The position numbers were made by a program, and so were the translations under genes. Positions 1 to 11,445 of a stretch of 64,000 nucleotides of DNA are shown piece by piece. Position 1 is the first letter of the stretch, and every line of letters begins with the position of its first letter. Under the pieces are notes generated by a model that saw nothing but the letters and a program-made list of their open reading frames with translations, was not told the DNA's origin and searched no databases. The stretch is from Cricetomys ansorgei (lineage: Eukaryota > Chordata > Mammalia > Rodentia > Nesomyidae): positions 14,968,001 through 15,032,000 of the forward strand of contig JAMJFZ010001133.1 in the NCBI GenBank assembly GCA_026225945.1. The letters run 5' to 3'.

Positions 1-205
1 GAGAGAGCAGCATTTAAGAGTGCTGCTCTTGCAGAGGACCCGGGTTCAGTTCCTAGCACCCACATGGCAGCTCACAACCGTCTGTAAATCCGGTACCAGG
101 GGATCCGACACGTTCTTGTGGCTTCTGCGGGCACTGAATGGATGTGATGCATATACATGCAGGCAAACATACACATAGAATAAAATGAATAAATATTTAA
201 AATTT
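1..205 (+). repeat. B2/B3 SINE, 5' end cut by window edge
   Basis: The tRNA-derived head (aagagtgctgctcttgcaga), the centre with the cacatggcagctcacaac motif, the gtaccaggggatccgacac segment and an A-rich tail with aataaa-like hexamers match the rodent B2/B3 SINE in sense orientation. The first bases of the pol III promoter region lie outside the window. Confidence 0.9.
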
Positions 206-1645
206 TATAAAGATAATTCAAACCCCTGTGAAAATATTGTTACAGAAGTCTTGTCAGTTAGCCAGCAGCAAATTCTAAATAGTCATATCCCTCACTGTCC
301 TAAAGCAGGACACTGGTGATTTTGAGGTAGTGCTTGTGGATACGAGGCAGATTCATTGTGCTGTGAGTTTGATTCGATTACTCCACTAAGTCTTTTATTA
401 ACACTAAACCTTCTGCTGCCTGTGTATCTTGGCCACCTGGTCACATTTTTTTAAAAGTGAAAGTACATATTGGCTCGATATCCACCTATCAGGAAGGGTC
501 ATGATGTCACCTACAAGGAGAGTGAGAACCCACCAGAGTGGGTTCATGGTGTCTCCTCCAGGTAGGGGATGAGAAGTCAGCACAGTGGAGGCTGGTTTGG
601 GCATGAGGTGTTGAGTCTGATCAAGACACTCGCCACCCATCAAAGAGTCTATACTGAATCTTATGTGCATTACACAAAATCCAGTCGGAAAATATCCTAG
701 TTCCCTCAGCAAAGAGAATTCAATGAAAAAAAAATTATCAAAAAATAATCAAGAGTGGAGAAGGGGAACTGTAACAAAACCCTGAACAAAGCCCATTATG
801 CCCTCTTACATTGGAATGACAGTAGGATGGAATGGCATCTCCAGAGACTAGGGACAGGTCACCTGGAGGGAATACAGATGTGGAAACAGTGGTACATGGC
901 AGGAGTTGGGACTCTAGAAAAGTGGCTTTCTTGGCAGGACTTAGAATCATGATGAAATGCCATTGGTTCCCACTGTGGACCTTCCGAGAAGAGCCAGATG
1001 CCAAGTCACACCTTCATTTTCCCCTTTCCTACCTCCAGCCTCTTGCTGATGCTTTCTATTGATCTAAACTTCTTGAAAGCAATTTGCAGGGGACCCTGGG
1101 AAATCATTCTCAAAGGATACTATCCAATAGGCAGGTGGGCAGAATGGGACTGACAGCCGAAGGAACAATAGATCCTCAGTGGTGAGCTAAGGTGAAACAC
1201 TACACAGCAAGGCCACAAGAACCTGTAAGCGCTGGCACCTCCCAGGTGCTGCTTCACCCACTGCTAGGCTGTTCTTTATTGTCTCCAATCTGGAAGCCAA
1301 TGGTTATCTGAGTTGAAACAGATAATGACATAACCATATAAAGAGGCCTAATTGTCTTATTATCATTCTTTGATTTAGATTACTCATCTAAAGCTTTCCT
1401 TCATCCTCCTGAAGAATTGAAAGTTGAACTTCATTGTTCTCAAAAGGATTAAATTTCTTGTGCTTTTTGACTCCGCTCACAATATCACCTTATCGTCAGC
1501 ATATGTTAAAATCTGTGTAGATTTACACAGAGACTTGCTAAGATTTACTTTGGAGACTGTGGTTCATGGTCACATACACTATCCCATTTTTCTCTATCCC
1601 CTGATTGTCCGAAGTGGAGGAAGGGAGCTAGCATGACTTGAATAC
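206..1645. other. Unassigned stretch, no gene seen
   Basis: I recognise no repeat or coding exon here. Open frames reach at most 102 codons (404-712, minus), with no recognisable domain. Confidence 0.5.
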
Positions 1646-1649
1646 TAAT

Positions 1650-1800
1650 GACAAGCTAGGCAGTCAAGAACTTTACAAAGATAAATTTGGCCAATGTCAC
1701 CATGACCCAATGAGACTGAGATCATTAATCCTATCTTAAAGATGACAAAGCTCAGACAGAATGGGCTGTCCCACTCAAAACCATACACCCAAGTCCAGTA
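1650..1800 (-). repeat. MIR SINE, degraded
   Basis: The segment around cattaatcctatcttaaaga and gacaaagctcagacagaa follows the reverse complement of the MIR core (cattttacagatgaggaaactgaggc region). It is old and diverged. Confidence 0.55.
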
Positions 1801-1857
1801 ACCTTGTCCTGAGGCGCATAAATATGACACACATATCACTGGATACATGCACAGTTC

Positions 1858-1935
1858 TTATTACTATAATATATTCGTATATACTATTATATATCATATA
1901 TTATATATATGATAAATATGTATGATAGAAATTTT
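1858..1935. repeat. AT-rich low-complexity tract
   Basis: Nearly pure A/T sequence dominated by tata and atat steps, with several short self-complementary runs. Confidence 0.8.
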
Positions 1936-2225
1936 GTACGTGTATGTGTATTTATGTGTAAGTTTTACTCCACAATCTTTTATAAGTATCTGTATTTACA
2001 ACTTATTTATTTACGAAACTTTAGTAGGTAAAGGTTCTATTTGACGCCAGATGGTCTGGTTAGGAATAAGGTAGAAAGCGATGCTTCCTTAGATGTGTGA
2101 CATTGTAATTGTATTTATTTTGAGAATTCAAAGCTAAGCCTTTCCAAGACTCACTTTCCATGGTGACAATCATATTTAGCTTGATGTGGCGATAATATGT
2201 ATAACACAATTAGTAAATTAAACAT

Positions 2226-2425
2226 TTGGGCTAGAGAGATGGGCTCGGCAGTTAATAGCACTAGTTGCTTTTGTAGTGGACTTGTGTTCAGTACCCAGCA
2301 CACACAGAGTAGCTCACAGCCGACTGTAACTCCAGTTCTAGGGGATCTGACACACCCTTCTGGCCTCTTTGAAATGCAAAGCACACATGTGGTGCCACAA
2401 ACAAACATTTATGTGTATGATTTAA
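2226..2425 (+). repeat. B2/B3 SINE
   Basis: Starts gggctagagagatgggctcg, continues with agctcacagccgactgtaac and ggggatctgacac, and ends near the acacatgtggtgcc motif. This is the full order of a sense B2/B3 element, moderately diverged. Confidence 0.88.
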
Positions 2426-2989
2426 GCAATCACACCTATAAACCTTTTAACTTAAATGTAAAACTTAAAATGCCAAACGCTGCACAAAGCTAAGCACTAC
2501 AAGTCACTGTCTACTTGCCATTGCACACCTGTCGGAGTACTCAGCTCACTGTGCTAAGTGTGGGTGTGCCCTGTGCATGTCACATGGTAGGGATCTTTAC
2601 TGTACAGAAACTCCCTGCCCAATGCATACAATGTTGTAGAGCAGGATCTTATCCAAGAAGAGATTTTTTTTTAAGTATGTGAGCAAAGCAGGTAGCTTAG
2701 CTTCAGATCGCCACTCTCCTCCATATCCAGTCCCCTCAGTCCTACCTCAGCTCTGCAGCAGACCACCTGGGGCTGCCTTTTCTTACTCTCTGCCCCTCTT
2801 CCCAGGGATCTGGGTGAAACATCCTAGTGGAACACCTGCTTTCCTCCCTGCTGTGGGTGCTCTCAGCCACGCCCCACAAGCCCATCCCCATTGCTAAGTG
2901 TCAGCTCCCAATTCTGAGAAAGACATTTTGCCTGGAACTTCAAGTGGCCACACCTAACAGGATCCCACAAGAATTTCCTACCAGGTAAT

Positions 2990-4090
2990 ACACAGCCATC
3001 ACACTTTCCTAAGAACCAGAGAGAGCAGCAGAAAGCAAGAAACAGAACACCCATCCAACAAAGACAATACCAGGTGCCAGCACCTAGAATTACAATCTTC
3101 CCAAACCCAGATTCCTAGAGGCCAGTGTAAAAACAGAATCAATAGCAGCCAGGACAATGTGGTTCTACAAGAGCCCAGCAACCTTGACACAGCAGGCCTT
3201 GAGTATCGCAACGTAACTGAAGTACAAGACAGAGATCCTTCAAAGAGGACATGAATTAATCCCTTCATAGATTAAAGAAATCTATGAAAACACAAAGATT
3301 AGAAGGAAATGAATAAAGCAGTTCAAGGCCTCAGAGTGGAAATAGAATCATTAAAGAAAACCCATAGTGAGGAAAATCTAGAAATTAAACACTGAAGAAT
3401 TTGAACAGGAACCTCGGAGGCAAGCCTCACCAACAAAATACAAAAGATGGAAGAGAGGACCTCAGGCACTGAAGACACCATAGAAGAAATGGAAACCATG
3501 GTCAAAGAAAAATATTAAATCTAAAAAAGTACTGGCTCAAAACATCCAGGAAATCTGGGACACTATGAAAACACCAAATCTAAGAATAATAGAAATATAG
3601 GAAGGAGACAAAATCCAGGTCAAAGGCACAAAAAATGTTTTCAATGAAGTCACAGAAAAAAATGTTTCCCAAACCTAAAGGAGAAGCCTATCAAGGTTCA
3701 AGGAGCATACAGAACACCAAATAGACTGAACACTTGGCACATAATAATTAAAACACTAAGTGTACAAAAGAAAGAATATTAAAAGCTGCAAGTGAATAAG
3801 GCCAAGTAACATACAAAGGCAGGCCTATTAGAATAACACCTGACTTCTCAATGGAGAATTTTAAAGCCAGAAGAGACTGAACAATTAATTATTCTATAGA
3901 CTTTAAGAGACCACAGATGCCAGCCCAGATTCCTGTACTCAGTAAAACTTTCAATCACAATACATAGAGAAAATTCCATTCCATGATAAATCCAAAGTTA
4001 AACATATCAGGCTATAAACTCATCCCTACAGAAGTCTTTAGAAGGAAAACTACAACCTAAAGAGGTTAACTACACCCAAGAAGGCACAAG
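2990..4090 (+). pseudogene. LINE-1 ORF1 pseudogene (RNA-binding chaperone)
   Basis: ORF1p is the LINE-1 RNA-binding protein: an N-terminal coiled coil, then an RRM and a C-terminal domain. The DNA follows rodent L1 ORF1 in order: the coiled-coil part (about 3290-3530), the RRM entry with NIQEIWDTMK and NLRIIEI (3541-3597), and the C-terminal part (about 3820-3960). The RRM entry is cut by an in-frame tag at 3598-3600, where intact copies continue through a glycine/glutamate-rich loop. Other frames are also broken, so no full protein can be made. Confidence 0.82.
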
Positions 4091-4125
4091 GACAAATAAT
4101 CCCAGACCAGCAATTCAAAAGAGGA

Positions 4126-4128
<3 letters not shown>

Positions 4129-4172
<44 letters not shown>
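4129..4172. repeat. (CA)n microsatellite in the L1 inter-ORF spacer
   Basis: About 21 uninterrupted CA dinucleotides sit between L1 ORF1 and ORF2. Rodent L1 spacers are A/C-rich here, so a pre-existing CA-rich seed probably expanded. Confidence 0.95.
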
Positions 4173-4174
<2 letters not shown>

Positions 4175-4280
4175 AGGGACAGAAACAAAGAGACAGAGAC
4201 AGATACAGAATTAAAGACAATAGCCACTCACAGAACACCACCACAAAAATAAAATAAACAACAAAACAAAGCAACAGACA

Positions 4281-4768
4281 GTGCTTTTTAACATCTCACC
4301 TCAGTGGTCCCAATCCTCCAATAAAAGACGCAGACTAACAGAATGGATGGGAAAACAGGAACCATCATGCTCCACCCAAAAAACACATCTAATTCTTAAC
4401 ATCAAGGATAGACATCCCCTCAGGGTAAAAAGATGGGAAAGATACTCCAAGCAAATGGACACAAGAATCAAGTTGGTGTAGCCATTTTAATATCTGACAA
4501 AATAGACTTCAAACCAAAACTAGAAGAAATAGGGAACAATACTACTTACTCATCATCAAAGGAAAAATCTACCAAGAGAACATTATATTTCTTACTAGTG
4601 ATGCACCAAACACAAGACCGCCCAAGTTCATAAAAGAAGCACATCAACAGCTTAAATCACATATTGACCTGAATACAGATAGTGGGAGAGTTCAATACCC
4701 CTCACTCATCAATAGTCAGGCATCCAGACAAAAACTAAACAGATAAATTCTAGAGGAACATTTAATCT
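4281..4768 (+). pseudogene. LINE-1 ORF2 fragment (endonuclease N-terminus)
   Basis: The APE-like endonuclease part of L1 ORF2 can be read in pieces: RRLTEWMGKQEPS, then GVAILISDKIDFKPKL in another frame, so there is a frameshift between about 4433 and 4490. The motif normally reading QETHL is QKTHL here, so the catalytic glutamate is lysine. The VGDFN motif reads VGEFN near 4684-4698, so a second active-site acid is also changed. No reverse transcriptase follows; the element stops near 4768. It is a dead fragment. Confidence 0.85.
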
Positions 4769-4789
4769 TTTAACCCAGTAGTATGGCTG

Positions 4790-6020
4790 CTCTAGCAAAA
4801 GTTCACATTGAAAAAAAGGCCTGTGTGACAGTTAGGAAGGGATCACATCCAAAGGCCTGTATGAAGGGATCACATGGGCACCAAATGTAAGTGCAGATGT
4901 AAGTGTTGATTTATTTATTCTTCTTGTGGGTTCATAGCATATGACAGTTTATTATTGAATCCCCAGTCCTAGAAGGTTTCAGGCTCCATAGCATCTAACC
5001 TTAAGCCTAGACCTAGAAAGCTTCAGCCTCCATACAATCTAATCTTCAAGTAACAAGCCCAGATCTAGTGTTAAGGCCTCAGGATTAAAGCTCTCCATTT
5101 TAGGAATTCCATCACAGTTGCCTTAAGTTCATCTTAGTTACCTGAAGTTTAATTTTAGTTGTTTTACGTCTCCCTTACCAAGGAAACAGGGCCAACTACC
5201 AAGGAAATGGGACCCACTGTCTAGGAGATAAAGTTTACGTTCCTGCTAACCAAGGGAATGAGAAACATAACTTGTTCTTTATCCCTCCATCTACCAAGGT
5301 AACCAGGAACATAGCATATTCCTGGGCCCTCATTAACCAATCAAAATAAAGGTTAGTTTCTGCTACATTGTTCTGCCCACCAAACCTGGCTGATCTGAGG
5401 AAACACCTGTTCTGTGGGGTTTTTTTCCCTTTATAAACTGTATGAAATTCACTCTCAAGAGCTTTTGTCTCATCTGCAAATGACGATGATTGCTCTTGAT
5501 GCATCAGTAGGTGCTTTCTCTCTTTTTGTGTGATGAATAAACTTTGTTTTGGAGTGAAATCAGTGTGAGAGTTACGGTCTGGTCAGGAACCCCAACACTA
5601 GAGGGCTTCAACCTCTGTACAATCTAATCTGCAAACCTAGAATGTTTCAGCCTCTGAGACTTACTGCTGACTGAGCTCACTCTAACTAGCTGTCTTCTGA
5701 ACTACCTCTTTTCACTCTGAGCTCTCTGCTCTCTGCTTATTCTGGACTGGCTCTGCTCTTGTCGGCTTCTCCTTCTGTCTGTGAGCTGATTGCACCCAAA
5801 CTGCCTGACTGAACTAACTCTCCACTTCTCTCTCTGACTCTGCCTCTTGTCTGCTTCCTGTCTGCTTCCACCTCGCTTCCCTCTGAGCTCTCTGCTTCCA
5901 CACTCTGCTTCTACTCTCCTTCAGCTTCCTTTGCTCTCTGAATTGGGATTAAAGTATGTGCAACCACTTCCTTCCGAGTTGGTATTAATGAAGTGCGCTT
6001 CCTTGCCTTAACCATAGAAA
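4790..6020 (+). repeat. Rodent medium-reiteration repeat, split by a solo LTR
   Basis: About 4960-5657 contains four diverged units of a roughly 35-40 bp motif (cctagaa, then a ttcagcctc-like part, then acaatctaat), at 4968, 5012, 5064/5598 and 5636. The third unit is interrupted by the LTR at 5069-5597. Downstream (5660-6010) is a CT-rich stretch with many ctctctgct and ctgcttcc repeats, ending in a gggattaaag motif. This resembles an RMER1-type rodent repeat, but I am not sure of the family, and the strand is tentative. Confidence 0.5.
5069..5597 (+). mobile_element. Solo LTR of an endogenous retrovirus, class I-like
   Basis: A 529-bp LTR starting tgttaagg and ending ccccaaca, with TGTT/AACA terminal inversion and the 4-bp duplication ctag on both sides (5065-5068 and 5598-5601). 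Landmarks in order: four accaaggnaa motifs (5177, 5198, 5249, 5293), a ccaat box (near 5337), a TATA-like ttataaac (5431) and the poly(A) signal aataaa (5536). A 4-bp duplication is typical of gammaretrovirus-like ERVs. There is no internal region, so it most likely formed by LTR-LTR recombination. Confidence 0.85.
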
Positions 6021-6159
6021 TAATCCTTTTCACCTCTCATTAGCACAAACAGAGGACAGGATTAGCCTATCATTCTTTCTGCAGTCCATCCGTATCACCC
6101 AGGCCTCTGAATGTGATCCCTTCATACAGGCTTTTGGGTGTGATTTCTTAGCTATCACA

Positions 6160-6600
6160 CAGGTCATAGCACATTTGAACTCACAGAGACTGAGGCAGCC
6201 TGCGCAGAGCCTGCATGGTCTGCACCAGGCCCTCTGTGTATATATTATGGCTTCCAGTTTAGTGTTTTTATGGGATACCTGAGTGTGCGAATGAGTGGGT
6301 CTCTCTTTCTTATGCCTTCCCCTGGGATATTTACCTTCTGTTTGCTTTTTTGTACAATTCCAATGTGCCAATTTTTGTTGGTTCTTTTTCTCTCATTGTT
6401 ATTTTATTATTGTCCCTTAGAAATCTGTTTGCTTTCTAAGGAGAAACAGAAAGGGAGCGGATCTAGAATGAAAGAGGTAGGAAGAACTTGGAAGAGTGGA
6501 GAGGATGCAAAACCAGAATAAGAATATATTATGTGAGGAAAAAATCTATTTTCAATAAAAGGAAATAAAAAAAAATTTTAAAAAAAAGAAAAAGAAAAAT
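6160..6600 (+). mobile_element. LINE-1 3' end with poly(A) tail
   Basis: The segment from gaactcacagagactgaggc through tgcaccaggccctctgtgta, the 3' UTR and ttcaataaaagg, then an A-rich tail (6560-6600), is a rodent L1 3' terminus in sense. The same region recurs in inverted halves at 47041-47740 in this window. Confidence 0.85.
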
Positions 6601-6602
6601 TT

Positions 6603-6736
6603 AGGGGCTAGTGGTACGGCTCAGTAGGTAAGGGGCTTGCCAGAAAGCCTGATGACATGAGTTTCATTCCTGGGTCTCTTCTGGTTGAAAGCCAGAACTA
6701 TGTCTTGCATATTGTCTCTGAACTTCCTCTTGCCAT

Positions 6737-6786
<50 letters not shown>
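6603..6786 (+). repeat. B2-superfamily SINE with (CA)n tail
   Basis: The head ggctcagtaggtaaggggct, the gatgacatgagtttcattcc B-box region and a 3' CA run (6738-6784) fit the B2-related tRNA SINE that ends in CA repeats. About 23 CA units. Confidence 0.75.
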
Positions 6787-6787
<1 letters not shown>

Positions 6788-7570
6788 AATAATGTAATTT
6801 AGATATTTAATGGAATTTTTTTGATGATTTTTCTTTTAAAATACCCATGAAATAAATACCTTTTTATTATTTGGGTGAAGTAAATAAATCGAAAGTGAAG
6901 ATGCTGATTAAAAGTGTCTGCATCTCGTATTAGCCACAGTTGGTTGCTAGAGTGCCAAACGCTGACCTCCCGCTCCTTCAGGCGTCAATATGAAATTAAA
7001 ACTGGATGCTGGGATCCAGGGTGCTTTCATCTAATGCCATCTGCATGGGTGTTCAGAGCATGCTGATCTCATCTGAGCCTCTAGCAAAAAACTGTCAAGA
7101 GATGCTAATGACCCCTTTATCCCTCATTTAGCCCTCCTCTGGCGAAAGCTACCTACTGGATTGCAGATGGCAGGCATGTCTGCTGCTCTAATACTTTGTG
7201 CCAGTAATAAGTCAAGAGAAAACCACCAGGGAACCTTTGGTCACTGGGCTGTTCATTCAAATGTACATTTACTGACTGCCAAGGTAAGGGTGGATTTTGT
7301 TCCTCTTAAGCCTGAGAATATGGAGTTCAATTAGACACTATCCAAGTGGTATAGAATCAAAGAGGGAGCATACTATAGGAGCAAATGAAGAGGACAGTAT
7401 AATTTTCTAGGGAGAGCACAGGTAACAGGAACAGACCAGAGAAGCATCAGTCCAAGGGTGCCATTTGTGTTTCATCTTAAGGAACTGGGAAGCTGGAAGC
7501 TGTGGGGAGAAAGAAGAGGAGCATTTGCACAAGTGAGTTGGGGCGTGGCCCACACATGGCTTCCTGGAGC
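6787..7570. other. Unassigned stretch, no gene seen
   Basis: Mostly unique-looking sequence. No exon or repeat recognised. Confidence 0.45.
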
Positions 7571-7574
7571 CACT

Positions 7575-7762
7575 CTAAAAGAGTACCCAGACTGGGTGGC
7601 TGAGACCAACTTAGTATCTTAAAGCTCTAGTGGCAGGAGTCTGAGGCCAGGGTCTATGCAGGGGTGTGAGGGTCTCTCTCATGGCTTCTAGAGATTTGCT
7701 AGCAATTGTCAAAACTCCTTGGCTTATAAATGCATCAGTTTAATATCTACCCTTTATGTGGT

Positions 7763-7809
<47 letters not shown>

Positions 7810-8220
7810 TATGTGTGTATGTGTGTGCACTCAAATGGGCATGAATGTGTGCATGCTTGTGTACATACATATGTCTATATCTGTCTTACCTGAGCATGTG
7901 TGTGTGTGTATGTGTGTGTGTGTGTAGTTGTGCCTGAGCATGTCTGGGTGCATATGTGTATGTAAATATGTATATATGTCTATCTCATGTACATGTGTGT
8001 GTGTGATGTCTCTGTGTGTCTGAATGTATATATCTGTGTATGTTCTGTATCCAAATTCCACTTTTGATAGGGACACCTATCAAATTAGATACTATAAAAA
8101 AATTATAAAAAAAATTCACCTTAATGTAACTAATTATGTCTGCATCTTTCCAGATGATGTCACATTCTAAAATGTTGAGGTCAGGACTTAAACATAACAA
8201 TTTGGAAAAAAAAATTCAGT
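7575..8220 (-). repeat. MLT1-like MaLR LTR, interrupted by a TG expansion
   Basis: Left part: cagactgggtggctgagacc, then ggcaggagtctgaggccagg. Right part: ccaaattccacttttgatag, tctgcatctttccagatgat and ggtcaggacttaaacata. These follow the reverse complement of a MaLR LTR of the MLT1/MST type. About 300 bp of TG-rich microsatellite (7765-8040) replaces or expands the middle. Confidence 0.65.
7765..8040. repeat. (TG)n microsatellite and diverged TG-rich flank
   Basis: A pure TG run covers 7765-7808. It is followed by interrupted blocks of tgtgtgtatg and tgtgtgtgtg up to about 8040. Long alternating purine-pyrimidine DNA can adopt the Z form. Confidence 0.93.
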
Positions 8221-8224
8221 CTGT

Positions 8225-11200
8225 AACAATGCTGAAAAGGAGCACAACAGAGTTATACTTTTAAAGAAAGACATCTGTAATTTTAGAAATGGAAGTAGAA
8301 GGTTGGGGTGTTAGATTTGAAGAGAGTCTAGAGCCATGCTCAAGCATCGAAGGTTGAAGTTTGTGCTCACGTGTCCTGAGAAACATTTATCACCAACGAC
8401 AGGAGGAATAATTGTCAACACGAAGATGATTCATTGAACAAACTTGAGCACACTTCACTACGGCATAGTTTATTAGCTATTTTAATAAGGTAATGTGTCT
8501 TATAGAAGCACAAATGTAAAAAAGCATGTGCAGATACCCCATAGCATTTCATAACAAATATTTTTTAATCAACCAACCATTAAAAAATAATATTGGAGAT
8601 GTGGTCATGGTCAGTGTGCAAATGTTCTACCTGGCTTCTGGCGATCTCTGAGTTCTTTTTATCTTCATGTGCAGCTGGATATTCACTGTTTTCTAAATGG
8701 AGTGTCAGTAAAACTGAAGAGGGTACACATGAAATGATCACTGTGAAGGTAAACCAGTAAAAAATGGAGACTAATCAGGGCTCAAGGGCCATCAGGTAGA
8801 TAGTGGAGTTATTTGGAAAATCGGGATCCCTGATCAGCATCATAACTCTGAAGAAAGGTGACTCTTCTTCCCTCTCCACGCCCAGCTTGGAATGCTCATG
8901 CCTTACCCAGGATTCCTCTGGTTGTAGTATTCACTCACCCAGTGTCTACTGAACCCATCGCTATGCTCACAGCACCCTTCCCAGTAGCTTTCGTAAGTTT
9001 AATCTGCCTTTCTCTGACATGATGCAAGTGTTGCCGGGGTCACACAGCTTTGCACTTGCATATGTGCTGGCTTCACTGCTATCTAATGTTCCTGCTAAAT
9101 GAGACCGTGAATTTCCCCTAAACATTTGCTAAAAATATCCCAGTAGTCTCCAAGAGCACTGGGTGCAAGGCTAAAAATTTTGCTTGGCAAGATACACAAT
9201 GCAGGGAAGTTTGCAACTCCTGGAACTTCGATAGCATCACATTAGCATGTCCTTGTGATACATACAAAACAGCAACTTAACGAGTGTAGAGAATTACTTG
9301 AAAATATACAAATTGCAAAATGTTCATGACAACCACAATCATAATTGTTAAAATGATTGCCAAATGCAAGGAAGCCAGTAAACTAGAAGATAAACTCTCA
9401 CTCAAAGGAAGTTATCTTGCCTCTGAGCAAGAATAGAGCTGTCCCAGATAAGAAGAAATAAGTTAATGGCAGACAAACAGCATTTACATATTGTAAAAAA
9501 TGATGGTTCAGATATTAGAGAGATTGGGAGCCAATTTATTTATATAAATGACTTCATTTTGCTTATTGAATGGCCCTTTCTGAACTATTCCTAATATTAT
9601 TTAATGAAATTCAGAAGGAAAGTTTATTTCCGTTTCAGCCACAAATTAATGTCATTTGCAGACTGCAAAATAGACTGAGTTATTAAGTTGAAATTGCCAG
9701 TCTTTGGGTAATTTTCTGTGAAGATGTATCAGTGCTTCGAAGTCTCAAACACTGTACTGTCTGACATTAATTATTAATCCGTCAGCCTGATGCACTACAT
9801 TAAAGTTGAAAATAATTTCTTTGAGAGGGAATTTATGTTTATGGACTTAAAAAAATCTATTCAGTTAATGTCAAAAATTTAGATTATAAAAGTCTTGAAT
9901 GTTAGCTTTGTTATCTCATAAGTCACTATTGTAATTTGTGATTGAGGGAAGATGCAATAACAATTTAGCCAAAATACACAGCCTGTAATACTTTTCTTCA
10001 GAAACCTTGCATTTCTATAACTCAATGCCAGAGGTAGAAAGTAAGAATACTAGCTCCTGAAGAGCCTCCAGACAGAGGCTCTGTCTGTCTATCTCTGTCT
10101 GTCTGTCTGTCTCGCCGGCTAGCTGACTGGCTGACTGTCTTCGGGGTGTCCCCTCATTCAAACATGCCTTCAACATGCCTCGACCTCTGCAGCACTCCGT
10201 CAGTCACAGGGAAGGATTTATTTTCAATGACTTTTATTAGCGTTTCCCTCATCTCCGGCACTTGGACTCCAGGTATCTACTTAATTCCCAAGCACAGTTT
10301 TTATCTAAAAAGTATAAAAGTATATACGGAAAACATCAAAATCAAAGTTGTCTATTGAGTGTCATCATGGGGATAGAAAAAAGACTGAGTCAAAGTCAAG
10401 GTACATATGGTTGCAAACTCTACCGTCTAAGCCTGATTCCCGCCAAGGACTTAGTATTTCAGCAAGCATAGCAGGTGCTTGGTCCCAGTTTAATAACAAA
10501 TAACTGAGTAGGCATTATCATTCCCCTTACATTCCCTGGGTACCCTCTTTTCCTTTCCTTGTTTCCTAATACTTCCTACTGCAGTTCCTATTTACTTCCT
10601 TTTGTTCACTCATAATTCTGTAAGCAGCCCCCGCCCCCATGACCTTTCTTCAGCCTCTTCTTTCTTGTTTCTGTGTCTACCTTATGCTTGTCTCTTGATG
10701 TCTCTTCTTTCCACATCAACTCCAGTGCTTGGGGAAGCTCACTGCTCCACACTTCCAATGCCAAGTCCATCCTTTCATTTACAATCACAGAAAGCCACCC
10801 ATTCTTCCTGTCCCATGAGCACAGTTAACAATAACATTAAAGCAGAGAAAAGTGAATCGGTCTGCAGAAAAGATTCTAGGTATTGAAATTTGACAAAGGG
10901 ACGAGCTTGTGTGAGCCTTCAACTCACTTAGAAACAGGTGTGATAGCTCTAGCTGGCTATTACAGCATTTGTGTGACCATAATGGCTGTTCTGAAAAATA
11001 CCACATCACCACAGAAATATTGCTTTCAAATACATATTTATGATTTTATTATGGGATGTGTGAACTATTAAGCATGCTCTCAGCATTGTTCTGAGCCTTG
11101 ACCGGAAGAGAGACAAGGACAACAACTTTTATTCTCGCTGTTATCCCGCCCCAGGTGAAAGGGTCTAAGCCTAAACACAGTAAGAAATTCCCCCACCTGC

Positions 11201-11440
11201 TGTTTCCAAGGTCAGTAGGGGAGGTTTCATGTGCTCAGATGCACTCATGGGGGAGAGAACAGACAGGGCAGTGAATTAAAATGTTGGTAGAAAAAGAAAC
11301 GTGCATAGATATGGCTTTGGAAAGCATCTCGTGGTGCCTTGGTGCCTACCATTATGTCCACCTGTTATTACCTACCTACTATTATGACAAGACTTAGAAA
11401 GCATTTTCCTTTTTAAGCCAGCATTTCAAATAAATGACTT
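8225..11440. other. Repeat-poor stretch with a candidate conserved block
   Basis: Over 3 kb with no recognised repeat apart from a TCTG tract near 10080-10120. The AT-rich part 9480-9920 is discussed as a finding. Small frames such as 10602-10886 (plus) have no recognisable domain. Confidence 0.5.
10078..10140. repeat. (TCTG)n tract with gctgactg echo
   Basis: Tandem tctg units with single-base variants, then ctagctgactggctgactg. Confidence 0.85.
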
Positions 11441-11445
11441 TGAAG

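Larger units (their letters stand above)
2690..4768 (+). mobile_element. LINE-1, 5' half (5' UTR, ORF1, start of ORF2), truncated
   Basis: A rodent LINE-1 in sense orientation. About 2690-2985 resembles the 5' UTR just upstream of ORF1, 2990-4090 is ORF1, 4090-4280 is the inter-ORF spacer with a CA expansion, and 4281-4768 is the beginning of ORF2. Similarity stops abruptly near 4768. A LINE-1 3' end in the same orientation follows at about 6160, so the two may be parts of one element separated by inserts and deletion, or independent copies. Stops and frameshifts make it inactive. Confidence 0.85.

Noticed and set aside
7730..7927. Cys/Val-rich frame
   Set aside because: Translation of a TG microsatellite.
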